From assembly GCA_932521025.1 (NCBI GenBank), contig OW051469.1:2740398-2804397 (forward strand): 64,000 nt of DNA. Reading direction: 5' to 3'. Below, piece after piece: positions 12,465 to 24,370 of the stretch. The notes beneath the pieces were generated by a model, which worked only from the letters and a program-made list of their open reading frames with translations, searched no databases and had not been told where the DNA came from. Positions within the stretch are counted from its first letter, which is position 1; each line of letters begins with the position of its first letter. Source of the DNA: Oscheius onirici. Taxonomy: Eukaryota > Nematoda > Chromadorea > Rhabditida > Rhabditidae. The position numbers were made by a program, and so were the translations under genes.

Positions 12465-15400
12465 ATGTCGTTCGAAGTAGGAGCCAGAGTCGAGACAGGT
12501 AGGTAGCTTTTCAGTCTCAAAAATCAGTTATTTATTAGAAAAATGTGGTAAAGGCCGGGTGGCCTTCGTCGGGCCGACAGCCTTCAGCGAAGGCGAATGG
12601 ATCGGTGTCATTTTGGACGAGCCGAAGGGCAAGAACAACGGCAGCGTACAGGGCACCAGCTATTTCGAGTGCGAGCCCAATTATGGACTGTTCATCAAGC
12701 CGACACAGGTATTTCTAAGATTTGTTTTGAAAGTAAGTAAATTTTAAGCTAAAACTGGAAGCGGGAGCTGCTCGAGCCCCAAGAAGGTCAATGGCTCCAG
12801 GACTGAAAGCTCCCACGACCGGCCTGAGGAGCGGACCCACATCCAAGTCGCCTATTGTACGTTTTCCCATTTTTTTTCCCATTACCATTTTTTTAAAAGT
12901 TCGCTTAAAAAATGTGACGTGAAAACAATGAGATGATAGTTCTGGTTTGTGATCATCAGATGGCGATACTTTCTGGCCCACTAAATCAATAAAAGCTCGA
13001 CCTGAATCAGAGGAAAAAATCTTTTGGGAAACTAGGCCGGTGTGTCTGCACAATAACTAAATCCTGTCGGGCTTGCGAACCAAAGACTCGTAAACCATGA
13101 GAGCCGGCCATAGACTAAAGCTGTGAGGCACATGTGTGTTTGAATCAAGAAGCTGGCGTTGGTTCGATTGTGGTCAAGCTCAATTTTGGGTTGAAATGTG
13201 TTTACTCGTTCTTCGTGTATCAAAATCTACCCCAGAAATTTTCAGACAAGTCCCAAAATGAGCCCAGCCGTCTCGAAGGAGAACATTTCCAAGTCCACCA
13301 CCGCCGCCAGAAAGCCGTCCTCTTCGTCAAAACTGTCTGAAATGGCAGCTGAGGTTGGTCATTTCCACTCTCTTTTCCCCCATTTTGTGTGATTTGTTCA
13401 GAAAAGAGTAGCAGCGAAACCGTCACAGCTGGCTAAAGAGGTATATTCCCCCAGAAAATACGAGCATGTTGCCGCTTCTGTCACTTCTCAGTTCCCGCTA
13501 ATTTTCCTCATTTAACCGCCATTTTCAGCTCATTTTCTTGAAATTTACATAATTTTTCAGCCAAAAATGATGTCGAGGGAAAATTCGAACCTGTCGGTCA
13601 AAAACGAGCCGCCGCCGGAGCCAAAGACACAGACGGTCGGAGAGCTCGTGAAGAAGGTAGAAGAAAAGCACAGCGTCCCGTCCACGCCAATCCACATGCC
13701 GCCAATGAGCTTCGAAGATTCGACCCAGATTGAACGGCTCAAAGTCGACAATAAGGACCTGACGGAGAAGCTGGAGACGCTCAGGTATCGCCCCTTTTTG
13801 TGACGAAAACTGAATGGATATAGAATCAAACGTCGAGAGGACCAACAGCGCATCAAAGAGCTCGAGCTGGAGAGCCAAAAAGTCCAATCGCTGATGCAGC
13901 TCCGTACGAAAATGGCCGACGACAATAAAGATCTGATGAGGCAGCTCGAGGAATCCAAAATGGTCAGTTTTTGGATTCCTCAAATATAATTTTTCGTACG
14001 CAACGTTTTGTAACGTGACCGTTTGTTACGAGCTATAGAAAAGAGCTGCTTTACCCGGCCCAGTCGCTAGTCTCGCAGCGGACACTTCCCTCAAAGCAAG
14101 TCTCCGGCATAACCCAGGTTCCGTGCGAGACCAATTGAACGGGTCAGTCATGACTGTCAATGTTTTTTTTTCGCAATTTGGCTACAATACTCGAGGTTAA
14201 CGTTCGAGCTAAACTGACGTAAAAATCTGGTATTTTACGGGAGCCGCCGAAGCTCTTAGTCATGAGCAGTGATCGCGTATTCGCTTTGCGTATCAGCTAT
14301 GTAAACGAGTTCGCCACTTAGAGATTTCGGCACTTTGACGGTAACCAACTCAAAACCCTTCGAATTTTTATAAACTTCTTGCTAAACCGCCATTTTCCAG
14401 GAACTAGATGGCCTGCGGGAATGGAAAGCCATCCACCAGGAGCAGAATAACATGGCCGGAACTGATCTTGAGATGGCGCTAATTGACAAGGAGATGGCCG
14501 AGGAGAAGGCGGATATGCTGCAGCGGGAGAACGACGCCCTGAACGAGCAGTTGGAGGAGCTGAAGACGAATCTGGAGATTTTGAGAGAGGAAATGGCCGC
14601 GGCTGGAAGTGGCGGAGCCGCGCCCGTCGGCAACAGCGTCCAGATGAAGCAGCTCGAAGCACATAATGAAAAATTGAAGCAGGCCGTGATTAAGTGAGTT
14701 TTTATTAAATTTCAGCTAGAAATCGTACTAATTCGCGCAAAATCTCAGACATTCAGACTCCGAGACCTCTTCGACGCTGCCAATGTTGCCAAGCTGGAAG
14801 CCGAGAAGCAAATGAACGAAAAAGACGACGAGATCCTCGAGCTGCTGGAAGCTGGCGAAATTTACCGAAAACAGGCTATGGAGGCCGAAAAGCGCATTCA
14901 GGACTACCAAGAACAGGTAATTTTCAGCCTTTTTAAAAAATTTAGCCGATTTTTTACGTAGAAATTGTAGATTTATGACCTGCTCGTGTGGGAAGAGGTG
15001 GGGATAGTCGTAGTGGTTATTTTTTTGACCGCGCATGCCAATTTTTTGAAAATTTGCTTAAAAACATGATTTTCAGGCCGATGCCGCTCTCGGAGCAGAA
15101 GAAATGGTCACAATTTTGAGCTCAAAGAATTTGGAGATGGAGGACAGAATCGCGTAAGTTATAGGCTTTGTTTTGATTAGGAATTCAAGTTTAGTCAACT
15201 AGAAATGGACAAAGAGGAACTGGAAGCCATTCACGACATGGACGAGCAGCTGGCCGAGACTCAAAGGGACATCGAGAAGGATCTACGCAAAGACATGGAC
15301 CTGCTCAATGGCAAGATTAGAGAGGTAGGAGGGTTTGCTATAGGAAGTTGTACCAAAAGTATTGCAACTTTTCTAAAAACGACGAAATTGAAGGTAACAA

Positions 15401-18400
15401 TTTATTGCCACTGAATGTAAATGATATGAATCTTTCTGACTAGTAGAAGAAAGATAGGTATCAGCGGTAAAAACCCAAAGAAAGAATACAAGAGCAATTT
15501 TGGCTAACAATTCATAGCCACTTATTGGGCAGATAACAATGTAACAACATGAGAAACGGGATTAATCGAAAATTTTGCAAAAGGTCTCGAATTCGTTCAT
15601 TGTAGGAAAGCCAATGTCCCGCTTCGAGCCAGGGAAGTCTTGCATGTGCGATTCCCATGTCTTGTAGTTGAACATTGTGAATTTTGGCTGAAGTAAATAG
15701 GTAGAAAAGGTTGAAAATGCTGTTTACGTGATCTTCACCATAAGACAGCTTGTAGACACGGGTAAAGAGGAACAAATTGAGGCAGAAGAAGCAGTTTTTG
15801 TCGCTACAGTAGTTTCTGGAAATGGCCTCCTGGTAGTACTTCATGACGGCCTCGGTAACGTTGAAACGGTCAGCGACGGTCAGGAGCCCTTGAACGTAGA
15901 ACCAGAATTCTAAATTTTTTTAAGCGAAAAACCGACCATACAAACTTTGAATAGTGACTTTGTCCAGGGGTTTGTTGTGGCGAAAGGATCGGATGTAAAA
16001 ATAAAAGTCTTTTTTCGACTCAAACAAACACTCCTCCTTATAATACCCTCCGCCTTCAAAAATGTCAAAATCGCTTGGTTTTCCATCATAAATGATCTCA
16101 GCAAGTCTTCGGAACGAGTCAATGGGGACATCTTTGATCTCGACATGGCCCTCTGCAGCCTGCATTTTGCTTTGTTTATGAAACTTGTCCCACAGCAAAC
16201 CTCCTTGAAATCACCGAGAAACATCCTTTTGAACACATCGGAGCTGTTAGCGAGAACCATCTTGTTAGCTTTGATGAACTGCTGTTCTTTTTCGCCCTCT
16301 TTGACCGTAATAGTGACGTCGGAGAGTTCCGGATCACCGAATTGAATAGTGTCGGGTTTATTTTCCTCCATTTCGGCTAAAAATGGACTACAAAAAAACA
16401 TTGACAGTCAAGTGGAGAAAATAAAAGAACGGGAAGAAAAAATGTCGTAAAATTTTGGGATAAGATAATGAAAATTGGATAAGAGATTACGGTAGAGTTG
16501 GTCTCTAGAGGACGCGGGAAATTCAAATTTATTTTCCACAATTTTTGCAGAAACAACGTTCCTTTTCAGCTCATTCAAAAGCTGTTGGCCGAAGAGAAGC
16601 ACAATGATGACCTGATGGAGACGATCAGAAAATTCCGCGACAACACGGTCGCTCTCAATGAGCAGATTCAGGACCGAAATGATCAAGTAAAGCACTCTTT
16701 CTTCTTCGAAACAATCCAAAAATGCTCAGATTTTGCGCTACCAGGAAGCCCTTTCCGGCCAGAAGAGCGATGAAAAGAGTGCCGCCAGCCTGGTTCACCA
16801 GCAGCAATATAACGCCAACAAAATCTTCTTGGAGTCGGTCGAGAGACATCTAAACGCCATCGAGCTCGAATATGCTCGTCGGCACAACAGTTATCTGAAG
16901 GCCTTCCTGCCGGACAATTTCACAAAACCCGGAGGAGATAGCGACGCCGTCCAGCTCAACATTCTCTTCCCGAGAATTGTGGCAAAGTCGGCGCTTTTCC
17001 CAAAACTTGTGAGCGAAAAGGTAAGAAGCATTTCTATGCTTTTTTTTAAATCAAAAATCCATTTTTCAGTTCCCAACAGTCCCTGGTGGAATTCGCCGTG
17101 AGCACGTCACCAAATCGCACAAGGCCGAGCAGTGGGGCCAGACGGCCAAAGTCTCCTATCTCTGCAGTTCGCTTTCCACAGTCTGCTCACAATTTGAAAG
17201 GTATTAACCACTTTTTTGCCAATATGTTCAATTCAGTGCCATTCAAAAGATGAGCGTCGAAAGCCTGGTCCGTCTCTCGCAGCTACAGCCCGAAATTAGC
17301 GCCCATGAGAAGAGCCTCGATTCGTACATTGAACTGCTCAAGCAGGGACGATTCGATGAGAACACGGCTCTGGACAGTCTGAGGAAGGGAATCAACTACT
17401 TTGTGGTGAGTTTTAGCTGCTTCTGGAGAATATGTCTCTTATTTACATCCTTTGAGGAATTGTATAGGGAAAAGTTTATTTTTGATCAAATTTACAATTT
17501 CCTCGTTTTCAGAACAACCTAGCCATCAATGTCGGCTACGACGGTTTCTCCTTCAAAGCCTACGCCGAGGCGCTGTCCCGTCAGATGACTCTGGCCATGT
17601 CCTGGATGAAGCTCTCTATTCAGCGAATCTCCTACTCTCTGGCTGTCAGTTTTTCTTTATTTCTAATGGAATAAACCTCATTTCAGCCCGAATCCGAGTC
17701 TTCGGACGTGGCTACCTTCCTTCAAAAGCTCACGGGTGAGATTGAGCATTGTGAGTTGCTGATCAGTCGACTGAATAAGGTGATTCCGGAGAAGGACTTC
17801 AAGATCCAGCAGCAGACGGTCGAGGAAGCTCAGGCGACAATTTTGATGTGCGAGAGAATGGCCGATCTTCTCAATAACGTCTCAAATGTAGCCAGTGTAC
17901 AGCTCTCCATGGATACAGGTACTAGCTTTGAACCTTGATTTTTAGCTTATTTTACTCACATTTTTTCATACAACTTCCCGAAATGTTCAATGTTCTACTT
18001 TTCCAGAACACGACGGTCTCGCTGCCTCCCGTCTCAAGGAAATCATTCACGCGGCAGTGGAGAAAGCTTTCGGCTCGACGCTACTCGAAAAGGCTTACGA
18101 ACCTGTCGACAAGTACCTGCTCGGCCTGAAGAGCGGCCTTTCGGACTTCTTGTCCATTTTCGAATCGGGAAATTTTGTCGAAGAGCCTGCGGACAAGCAA
18201 ATCTTCCCGCCAATGCTCGAGAGGGCTCATCTTCGAAAACAGGCCGCTGCCGAGGCTGAGGGACTCCGCTGGCAGCTGGAGAAGAAGGATATGGAGATAC
18301 AGGAGCTGAAAAAGGGCATGAAGAGCCGTCAGGACGAGATCGGCAACTACAGACACAGACTGGAGTTGACGGAGAGCCGCATGAATTCGAGCGGACAACA

Positions 18401-19721
18401 GGAGACGGCAAAGACAAAAATTCTCGAGGATAAGCTGGATCAGCTCAATTTGGACATTAACAAGCAGAAACTGTGGGTCTTTTTTGCTGTTGCGTAAGCG
18501 TAACAAAATATCTAAGAACTTTTTTTTTTGAACTTTTGGAACCTGTCACGAGAGTCAGCGTGGAAAAACAACAGTCGTTTTATCCCCATTTTGTTGATCT
18601 TTTTAGTTACATTTTGCCTTGTTTTGGCCGAAAATAACTTTCAGCGACTATGAGCAGATCCAGGAGCGACTCTCGGCCGACATTCGCGATCTACAGAAGG
18701 AAAATGACGAGCTCAGAAAGGCTAAGAATAACATGAGCAAGGTGGCCCTCTATCAGGTTCGTTTTCCTCCTTTTCCCGTATAAATTTCTTCAAATTTAGA
18801 GCGTTGCAGCTACGGCCACAGCCTCAAATACAAAAGCTGGTTCCGGCTCCGTAAACACAACGGAAAATCCGGCGACGCGTGCCGAACTAAATTTACTCGA
18901 GCTGACGCTGGAAGAGAGTCAGAGAAATCTGCGCTCGGCCAACTTGGAAATTAGCAGGCTAAGGGTCAGTTTTTTTTATAAAAAATTACAAAAAAAAACG
19001 TCATTTTTTTTAGAGCGAAAACTCGATCATCACGGGATTGTCTGTTCCAGAACTGCCGGATCTCATCTGTGGACCGGAAACGCTGCGCGCCAAAAAGTCA
19101 AAGACGCTGCTGGATGACATGTGGGAGGAGGCGCAGCAGCTACGACGAGAGGAGCTGAAATATTCCGTCTTCTTCGCGGATACGACAAAGTCGACTGAGG
19201 AGAATACGGAAGCGAAGGAAAAGTTCCTGCAGGAAAGACAGAGAATCGCTACCAGGGCCAATTCGGTGAGCATCATTTTTGTGACTCAAAACCAGCGTGA
19301 AAACGACCTCCAATATGGCTGCTATTTGTGAAGAAGCGACCATAAATAGTCCTTTAAAATATCGCTCGTCACGTGACCTTTCAACTTTGTCACGTGACCT
19401 TTCAACAAGCAAATTCAACTTTGTCAGTTAAGCTATGCTGCTCAATTTCGCTGCGTATCTCGGCTGAGCTGCTCAGTTTGTTCTTTTGGCGCCATTTACC
19501 CCTTTTCAACGAAATTATCGTGTTTTCGCCATGCTTACTGAAATTAGCATGTAGTAATCGCCTTTTTCCAGATGCGAGTCCATCTTCGTCGTCTCTGGAA
19601 CCAAGCTCATCCGGACGTCGAGCTGCCGAGCCTCTTCAAGAATCCTCCCGTCGCTCCGAAGAAGATCGACCAGGCCGGCTTCGACGCGATTCTCGCCAAA
19701 TGGGGTCGAGCCAGTGCATAA
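12465..19721 (+). CDS. DCTN1: Dynactin subunit 1 (p150-Glued)
   Basis: Large multi-exon gene. The first exon (12465-12498) [11 protein letters not shown] joins 12539-12708, a CAP-Gly domain with [18 protein letters not shown] and the GKNNG groove motif that binds the C-terminus of tubulin and EB1. A basic Ser/Thr-rich linker follows (12.7-13.5 kb), then a long coiled coil (13.6-16.7 kb; heptads such as [20 protein letters not shown]), the globular ICD-like region (16.75-18.1 kb, [20 protein letters not shown]), a second coiled coil (18.2-18.5 kb) and the C-terminal part ending in [11 protein letters not shown]. Dynactin activates cytoplasmic dynein and anchors cargo. Intron 15325-16569 contains an antisense BTB gene; an intron at 19.27-19.57 kb carries two nearby copies of GTCACGTGACCTTTCAA. 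Confidence 0.95.
15562..16371 (-). CDS. BTB-domain protein nested antisense in a DCTN1 intron
   Basis: Four exons on the minus strand. Start 16371 ([19 protein letters not shown]), BTB core [21 protein letters not shown], a second exon with [20 protein letters not shown], a third beginning [20 protein letters not shown], and a last exon ending FETFCKIFD and stop at 15562. Exon boundaries fall at the same places as in the 463-1229 gene (after GDFKE and before the FW motif), so the two are paralogs. No stop or splice defect was seen. It lies wholly inside an intron of DCTN1 on the opposite strand. A TTTTAG just before the ATG could serve as a spliced-leader site. Confidence 0.85.
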
Positions 19722-20060
19722 TCAGTCTTTTTAGCCCCGCTTCCTTGAGCTTTATTTATACAGAAAATTGCTATTTGTAAAAGAGCCTTGATCATATACG
19801 TGTACCCTCTTTTTTCGCTGTTGTATTTATTCGAGGTAAAGTATATTGAAATGAGATAGAGAGACAGAAAGTCTGCGAAAAAGAGTGAAAGACAGTTACT
19901 GACTCACAAGCCTTTCTCGACTAAACAAACAGTTCCCATAAACTCTTCGTCTTTAGCTCAGAAAGGCGGACGTGGACTCCGCTTTCGTCACCACGTGTTA
20001 AGAGTCATTAACCATCCTAATAAAATTGGGCCAAGATAAGGACTCTTGTCTTCTCCGGCT
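19722..20060. other. Intergenic, DCTN1 to phospholipase B-like gene
   Basis: 339 bases with no gene. AT-rich, including a purine-rich stretch (GAGATAGAGAGACAGAAAG near 19852). Its right end is probably the promoter of the phospholipase B-like gene; no TATA box was identified. Confidence 0.4.
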
Positions 20061-23000
20061 ATGCTGAAAGGTTTGGGCTTGTTCAGAACAGAGTAGACTG
20101 TATTTTAGCCCTCCTTTTGGCTGCTCTGGCCGTCGTGGTCTTTACCGACCTACCAGATCTCGGATATCCAGGATGGAGTTGTCCAGCTGCCGTCATGAAG
20201 GCGTGAGTTTTTGGTCGTCATGTACTGTCTGGTACCAGAGTCACTTAGTCTTTTTCTGTCATTTGACCTGTCTCGACATGTCAAATTTCGTGAAAAAATT
20301 GGGCATGACCCGTCTCCCAAATCCATATTTTATGCCTTCTCGGGTGATCAAATCCTTTTTCCGGACACTGAGCTCACGGGCTTCTTTCTCTACTGTCGCT
20401 CTTTTTCTCCAAAAAAACATATCAACAACCTAAAAAATGAGTATTAACCGATAAAATCATAGTGAAACTGACCAATACCACCCTCACAAGGTACTTGTCA
20501 GTTACAATGGCATTCCAGTAGTTGGTTGACGATGAATTGTTGTTCAAATTTCTGAAAATGAACAGAACGAAAGGGTAAAGAATATTGTCGTGGTAGAGCT
20601 ACTTGTTGTCGTTTTTCGAGCGTCAACTGTTCTGTTCAAATTTCGAGCGCGAAAGAGAACTATCAGTCTTTCCCCCAATGGCTCTTCGGGTCTCCAAGTA
20701 CTATACCAAATACCGCTGTGGATCCAAGGAGGTGCCCAAAGAGCCAGGGAAAGACCGAGCGTGACGAGCCCTCTTTCGAAGGTTGACAGTTGTGGCGGAT
20801 TCACAGACTGACAGTCACTTTGCCGTCTCTCTTTTTTCACAAAAAAAAACGCAAGTGTCGGTGGCGCTACTGTTCGCAACTGTCCACTGTCACTGTACTG
20901 TCAGAGTAAAAAAAGCAGAAACACCTGACCTGGGAGAGAGTATAAGAAGCGTCAGCACAGCTGAAGACGAGGAGCTAGAATAGAACTCTCGAGACTACTT
21001 GTCCTAGAGCTGACTTGTCAAGACTTGTCTAAATTTTGACAAGTCAAGTTGACTACTCTTTGCCAAGGTAAAGCTTTCTAGATAGGATTCCTAACGTTGA
21101 ATAAATTGCCCAGCTCGACAGAATCCATCTAAAATTTTTCTTTAGTGAAATCTACAACGTAACCCTACCTTTATCGCTTGCAACTACTCATTGGCACGGC
21201 GAGACCCAAGACTGAAACAAACCCAAGTCTAACAAATATTTTTAACTTGTTAGAGCTAGGCAACTTTTTATTCAAGTTTTTCAAAACTTCGAAATATATA
21301 CTATAAGTTTCTTCTAAGTTTTTTCACAAGTTTTTCAAAAAAAAATTTAAAAGTTATTCAAAATTCTGAATTATTAGTTCAATCTGTAAAAACACATCTC
21401 AAAAAACCTCGTGAGATAAGAAATGGCCTGCAAGCTAAAAAGGCCTCGAAAAGGGTTGGCAAACCTGGCCGGCCAGATTGACCAGGTTGGACTTTGCGGC
21501 GGGGTAAAATACTCATTTCGCATTTTTTCTGATTTTTTTGTTTTTAAATACGTTCTCCGATTAGATTTAGTTTTACCATCAGAAAAATTAGAAAAAAAAA
21601 ATCGAAAACTGACGACAAAAATAGAAGTAAATGCGGTTTTTATTTACGAAATTTCGTAAAAAGCAGTTTTCTTCGATTTTCACTGTCAGTTTTCGATTTT
21701 CTTCCAATTTTTCTGATGGCAAAACTAAATCTAATCGGGGGACGTATTTGGAAACAAAAAAAAATCAGAAAAAAATGCGAAATGAATTTTTTTTTAGCCT
21801 GCCGCAAAGTCCAACCTGGCCGCAGCGCAGGTTTTCAACAAGCCTGGTCTATTTCCAACGAATAGGGACACCAAATCAATTCTTTAAAGGATTTATTTCG
21901 TAGTTCCCGTCACGAAAATACGAAAATGACGGGTGCAGCGTTGGATTTTATTCCTTTTTGTTCAATTTTGATGATTTTAAGATGTTTTATAGTCCCTTTT
22001 TCTTGTTTTCGACTGCATTTTCGATTTTCGTGAAAAAACAGCCATTTTGACCCAAATCGACTCAAAACCTGTTATTTTTCTTCTATTTCGGTGACAAGTA
22101 GGTTTCCTTGGGTGTAGAAGTCGATTATAAAGTCAAAATAGCAAGAAACTGTTGAAAAAGTACTAGGAAATAGAAGAAAAACCAAGTTCGGATAGAAGAG
22201 CCATTTTTTTTTTCAAATTCGCGCCCAAAATCCACTGTCCCTATTCGTTGGAAATAGACTATAGTGTGCCGTCTGCGGTGCAACAGAGTCTGGTTCCATC
22301 CCTGCGTTTGACAAACCTTTTTTTCTTTTGTAGGAATTAATATTTTGTACGTTCTCTGTCTCTAGCATACTTTCCCTTCCAGAAGTGCCAAAGTCCCAAC
22401 CTCTGCCCATCAGGTCCGCTTCGCCGACATCAAAGTCATCTCCGCTATGGGAGACTCTCTCACAGCTGCCAATGGTGCTGGAGCTGAGAGAGGCGACCCC
22501 CTGGCCGTCATTCTCCAGTACAGAGGACTGGCTTTCCAGATTGGAGGAGACAAGTCACTAGATGAGCATGTGACCGTTACCAGTAAGACTTTTTACCTAC
22601 TGGTAACAGTCTGTTCCAGATGTTCTGAAGAAGTTTAATTCCAAGCTGACCGGATATTCTACTGGAATCGGATCCTCCAATGTCTGGGAAATTAGTCAGT
22701 TGAACCAGGCTGTTCCCGGAGCTGAGACTATTGACATGCCGACGCAGGCCCGTCGTCTGGTCAATCTGATGACTACACACTCTCAGATCAATGTCAAGAA
22801 TGACTGGAAACTGGTCAACATCTTCATTGGAGCCAATGACATGTGCGCCTACTGCGATACCAATGGAACGGTAGGTAGAAGGACAGTTCCAGACTCTCTT
22901 CCTAACTTTTGTACATCCTGTCCAACCCCATTAAGGTCCCAAATTTTATAGTCTAGAAAGTACCGAGATAACGATTAACCAGAAAACAGAGTCTCTAGTC

Positions 23001-24333
23001 TGATACTATTTTCAGGGTGCCTATGCTCCATCTACCTTCAAGAAGAACCTGGTAACTGCCATTCAGATCCTGAAGGATAATCTTCCCAGGTTTGACTGAC
23101 TGTTTAGAGAAACTGGAACATCTTTAGAACTATTGTCTCCCTGACCGGAATGCTGGACATGGGCATGTTGAGAACGATCGATCACAAGAAGTATGCCTGT
23201 GATGAGCTCCACACTTTTGAGTGTCCTTGTGAGAAGAACAAGGCCTTCACGGATCCGGATATCAGCAATGCCTGTCATTTGGAGATGCAAGCCGAACAGG
23301 AGATTCAAGACGAAGGCACTTTCGACACGACGGACGACTTTACTTTCGTGATTCAGCCCTTCTTCAATGATATCACGGTGCCGCCTATGGTAAGTTTTGA
23401 GAATCAGGACAAGACAAAGGATTGGACAGAGACAGACCTCTGGACAACAGTAAAGAGTTTGGGTGGAAAAGGGATATACAGACCAGTTAAGAGAGTAAGG
23501 AACAGGAGTAAATCGAGGGACAGATAAAATGTCAAAAGACTGTCATCTGGGTATAGAGATAGGTACAGTTATTGAAACAGTGAACATCACTGGAACCAGC
23601 AACTGTCAAAATTTGGCCAAGAGTAGTGAACATATCTGTGTGTCTAGGCAAAATACTGACTCTTTTGGAACAAAGGTACGGAAGTAGTCCAGATAATGTA
23701 ACAGGAAGTAGTCGTGTGACAGTCGGTTACAGTTGTACCCAGACTCACTATGAGTTGGGTATAGGTAAATTGGCAGAGATCAGTTACTGAAACAGTCAAG
23801 AGTATTGCAGCAGTCTGGTCGAAGGTTCTAGAAATATCTAGAGCGTCAAGAGACAGATAACAGACAAGTCATCTGGGTATTAGTCTGGTTAGAGAGTTAT
23901 TGTCTGGTCATTTGATTCAAATGAGAAGTAGACAATCACTCTTATTTCTTTGAACAGAGTGTAAGGACTGACAGGCGTACAGTGTCTCTTGATTCTTCCA
24001 TACTGTCTGCAGACAGTCCTCTAACGAAACTCTCCTCTACCAGAAGAAAATGTAGTTTTTCAGCACGACGGTCAAGTAGACATGAACTGGTTCGCCCCTG
24101 ACTGCTTCCACTTCTCTCAGCTCGGTCATGCCAATGTGGCCAAGCATCTCTGGAACACGATTCTTCAGCCCGTCGGAATGAAGCAGACTTCGGTAGGAAA
24201 ATTCCAAAACAGTAAAAAGTTTAAAATTTAGGTCAACTTGTCCGACACTTCCATTCCTCTGAACTGTCCCGATGCGTCTTGTCCGTACTTCCGTACGACA
24301 AAGAATAGCAAGAGCTGTGTCTTGACCAACTAA
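20061..24333 (+). CDS. Secreted GDSL hydrolase, phospholipase B1-like
   Basis: The first tiny exon (20061-20070) joins 20109-20202 to give a signal peptide, MLKALLLAALAVVVFTDLPD. After a 2.2-kb intron, exons from 22383 encode the SGNH/GDSL core: block I with the nucleophile Ser (SAMGDSLTAANGAGAERG), YRGLAFQIGGD, the Asn block IFIGANDMCAYC, and near 24.1 kb the Asp/His block APDCFHFSQLGHANVAKHLW. All catalytic blocks of the PLB1 family are present. The protein ends KNSKSCVLTN. PLB1-type enzymes hydrolyse fatty acids from phospholipids outside the cell or in the gut lumen. There is one catalytic unit, unlike the four-unit mammalian PLB1. The stop is 37 bases from the convergent DGAT2 stop. Two introns (20203-22382 and 23391-24062) are swollen with repeats. 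Confidence 0.9.
21090..21340. repeat. Dispersed repeat, inverted partner of 31030-31265
   Basis: This stretch inside the PLB-like intron matches 31030-31265 in reverse complement, including shared runs such as AAAAAGTTGCCTAGCTCTAAC against AAAAAGTTGCCTCGCTTTAAC and TTGTTAGACTTGGGTTTGTTTC. It has no coding potential. The partner lies directly upstream of the first copy of the duplicated gene at 31.3 kb. Confidence 0.6.
21482..21819. repeat. Long palindromic fold-back element, copy 1
   Basis: A 338-base near-perfect palindrome. It begins CCAGGTTGGACTTTGCGGCGG and ends with the reverse complement CCGCAAAGTCCAACCTGG. The arms contain the TTCGCATTTTTTCTGATTTT and GATTTAGTTTTACCATC motifs in both orientations around a centre near 21650. 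A second copy is at 40423-40755. The shared flank (CAGCGCAGGTTTTCAACAAGCCTGG) on the right of both shows the mobile unit is larger than the palindrome. It lies in an intron of the PLB-like gene. Confidence 0.75.
21847..22259. mobile_element. Terminal-inverted-repeat element abutting the fold-back
   Basis: Bounded by GTCTATTTCCAACGAATAGG at the left and the reverse complement CCTATTCGTTGGAAATAGAC at the right: more than 20 bases of perfect inverted repeat over 413 bases. The interior is AT-rich and non-coding. It directly adjoins the fold-back copy; in the second fold-back copy the sequence after AAGCCTGGTCT differs, so this element probably inserted at the fold-back edge. Confidence 0.65.
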
Positions 24334-24370
24334 AGTTGTGTGAATAAAATGCTAAAAAGTTTATTACAAG

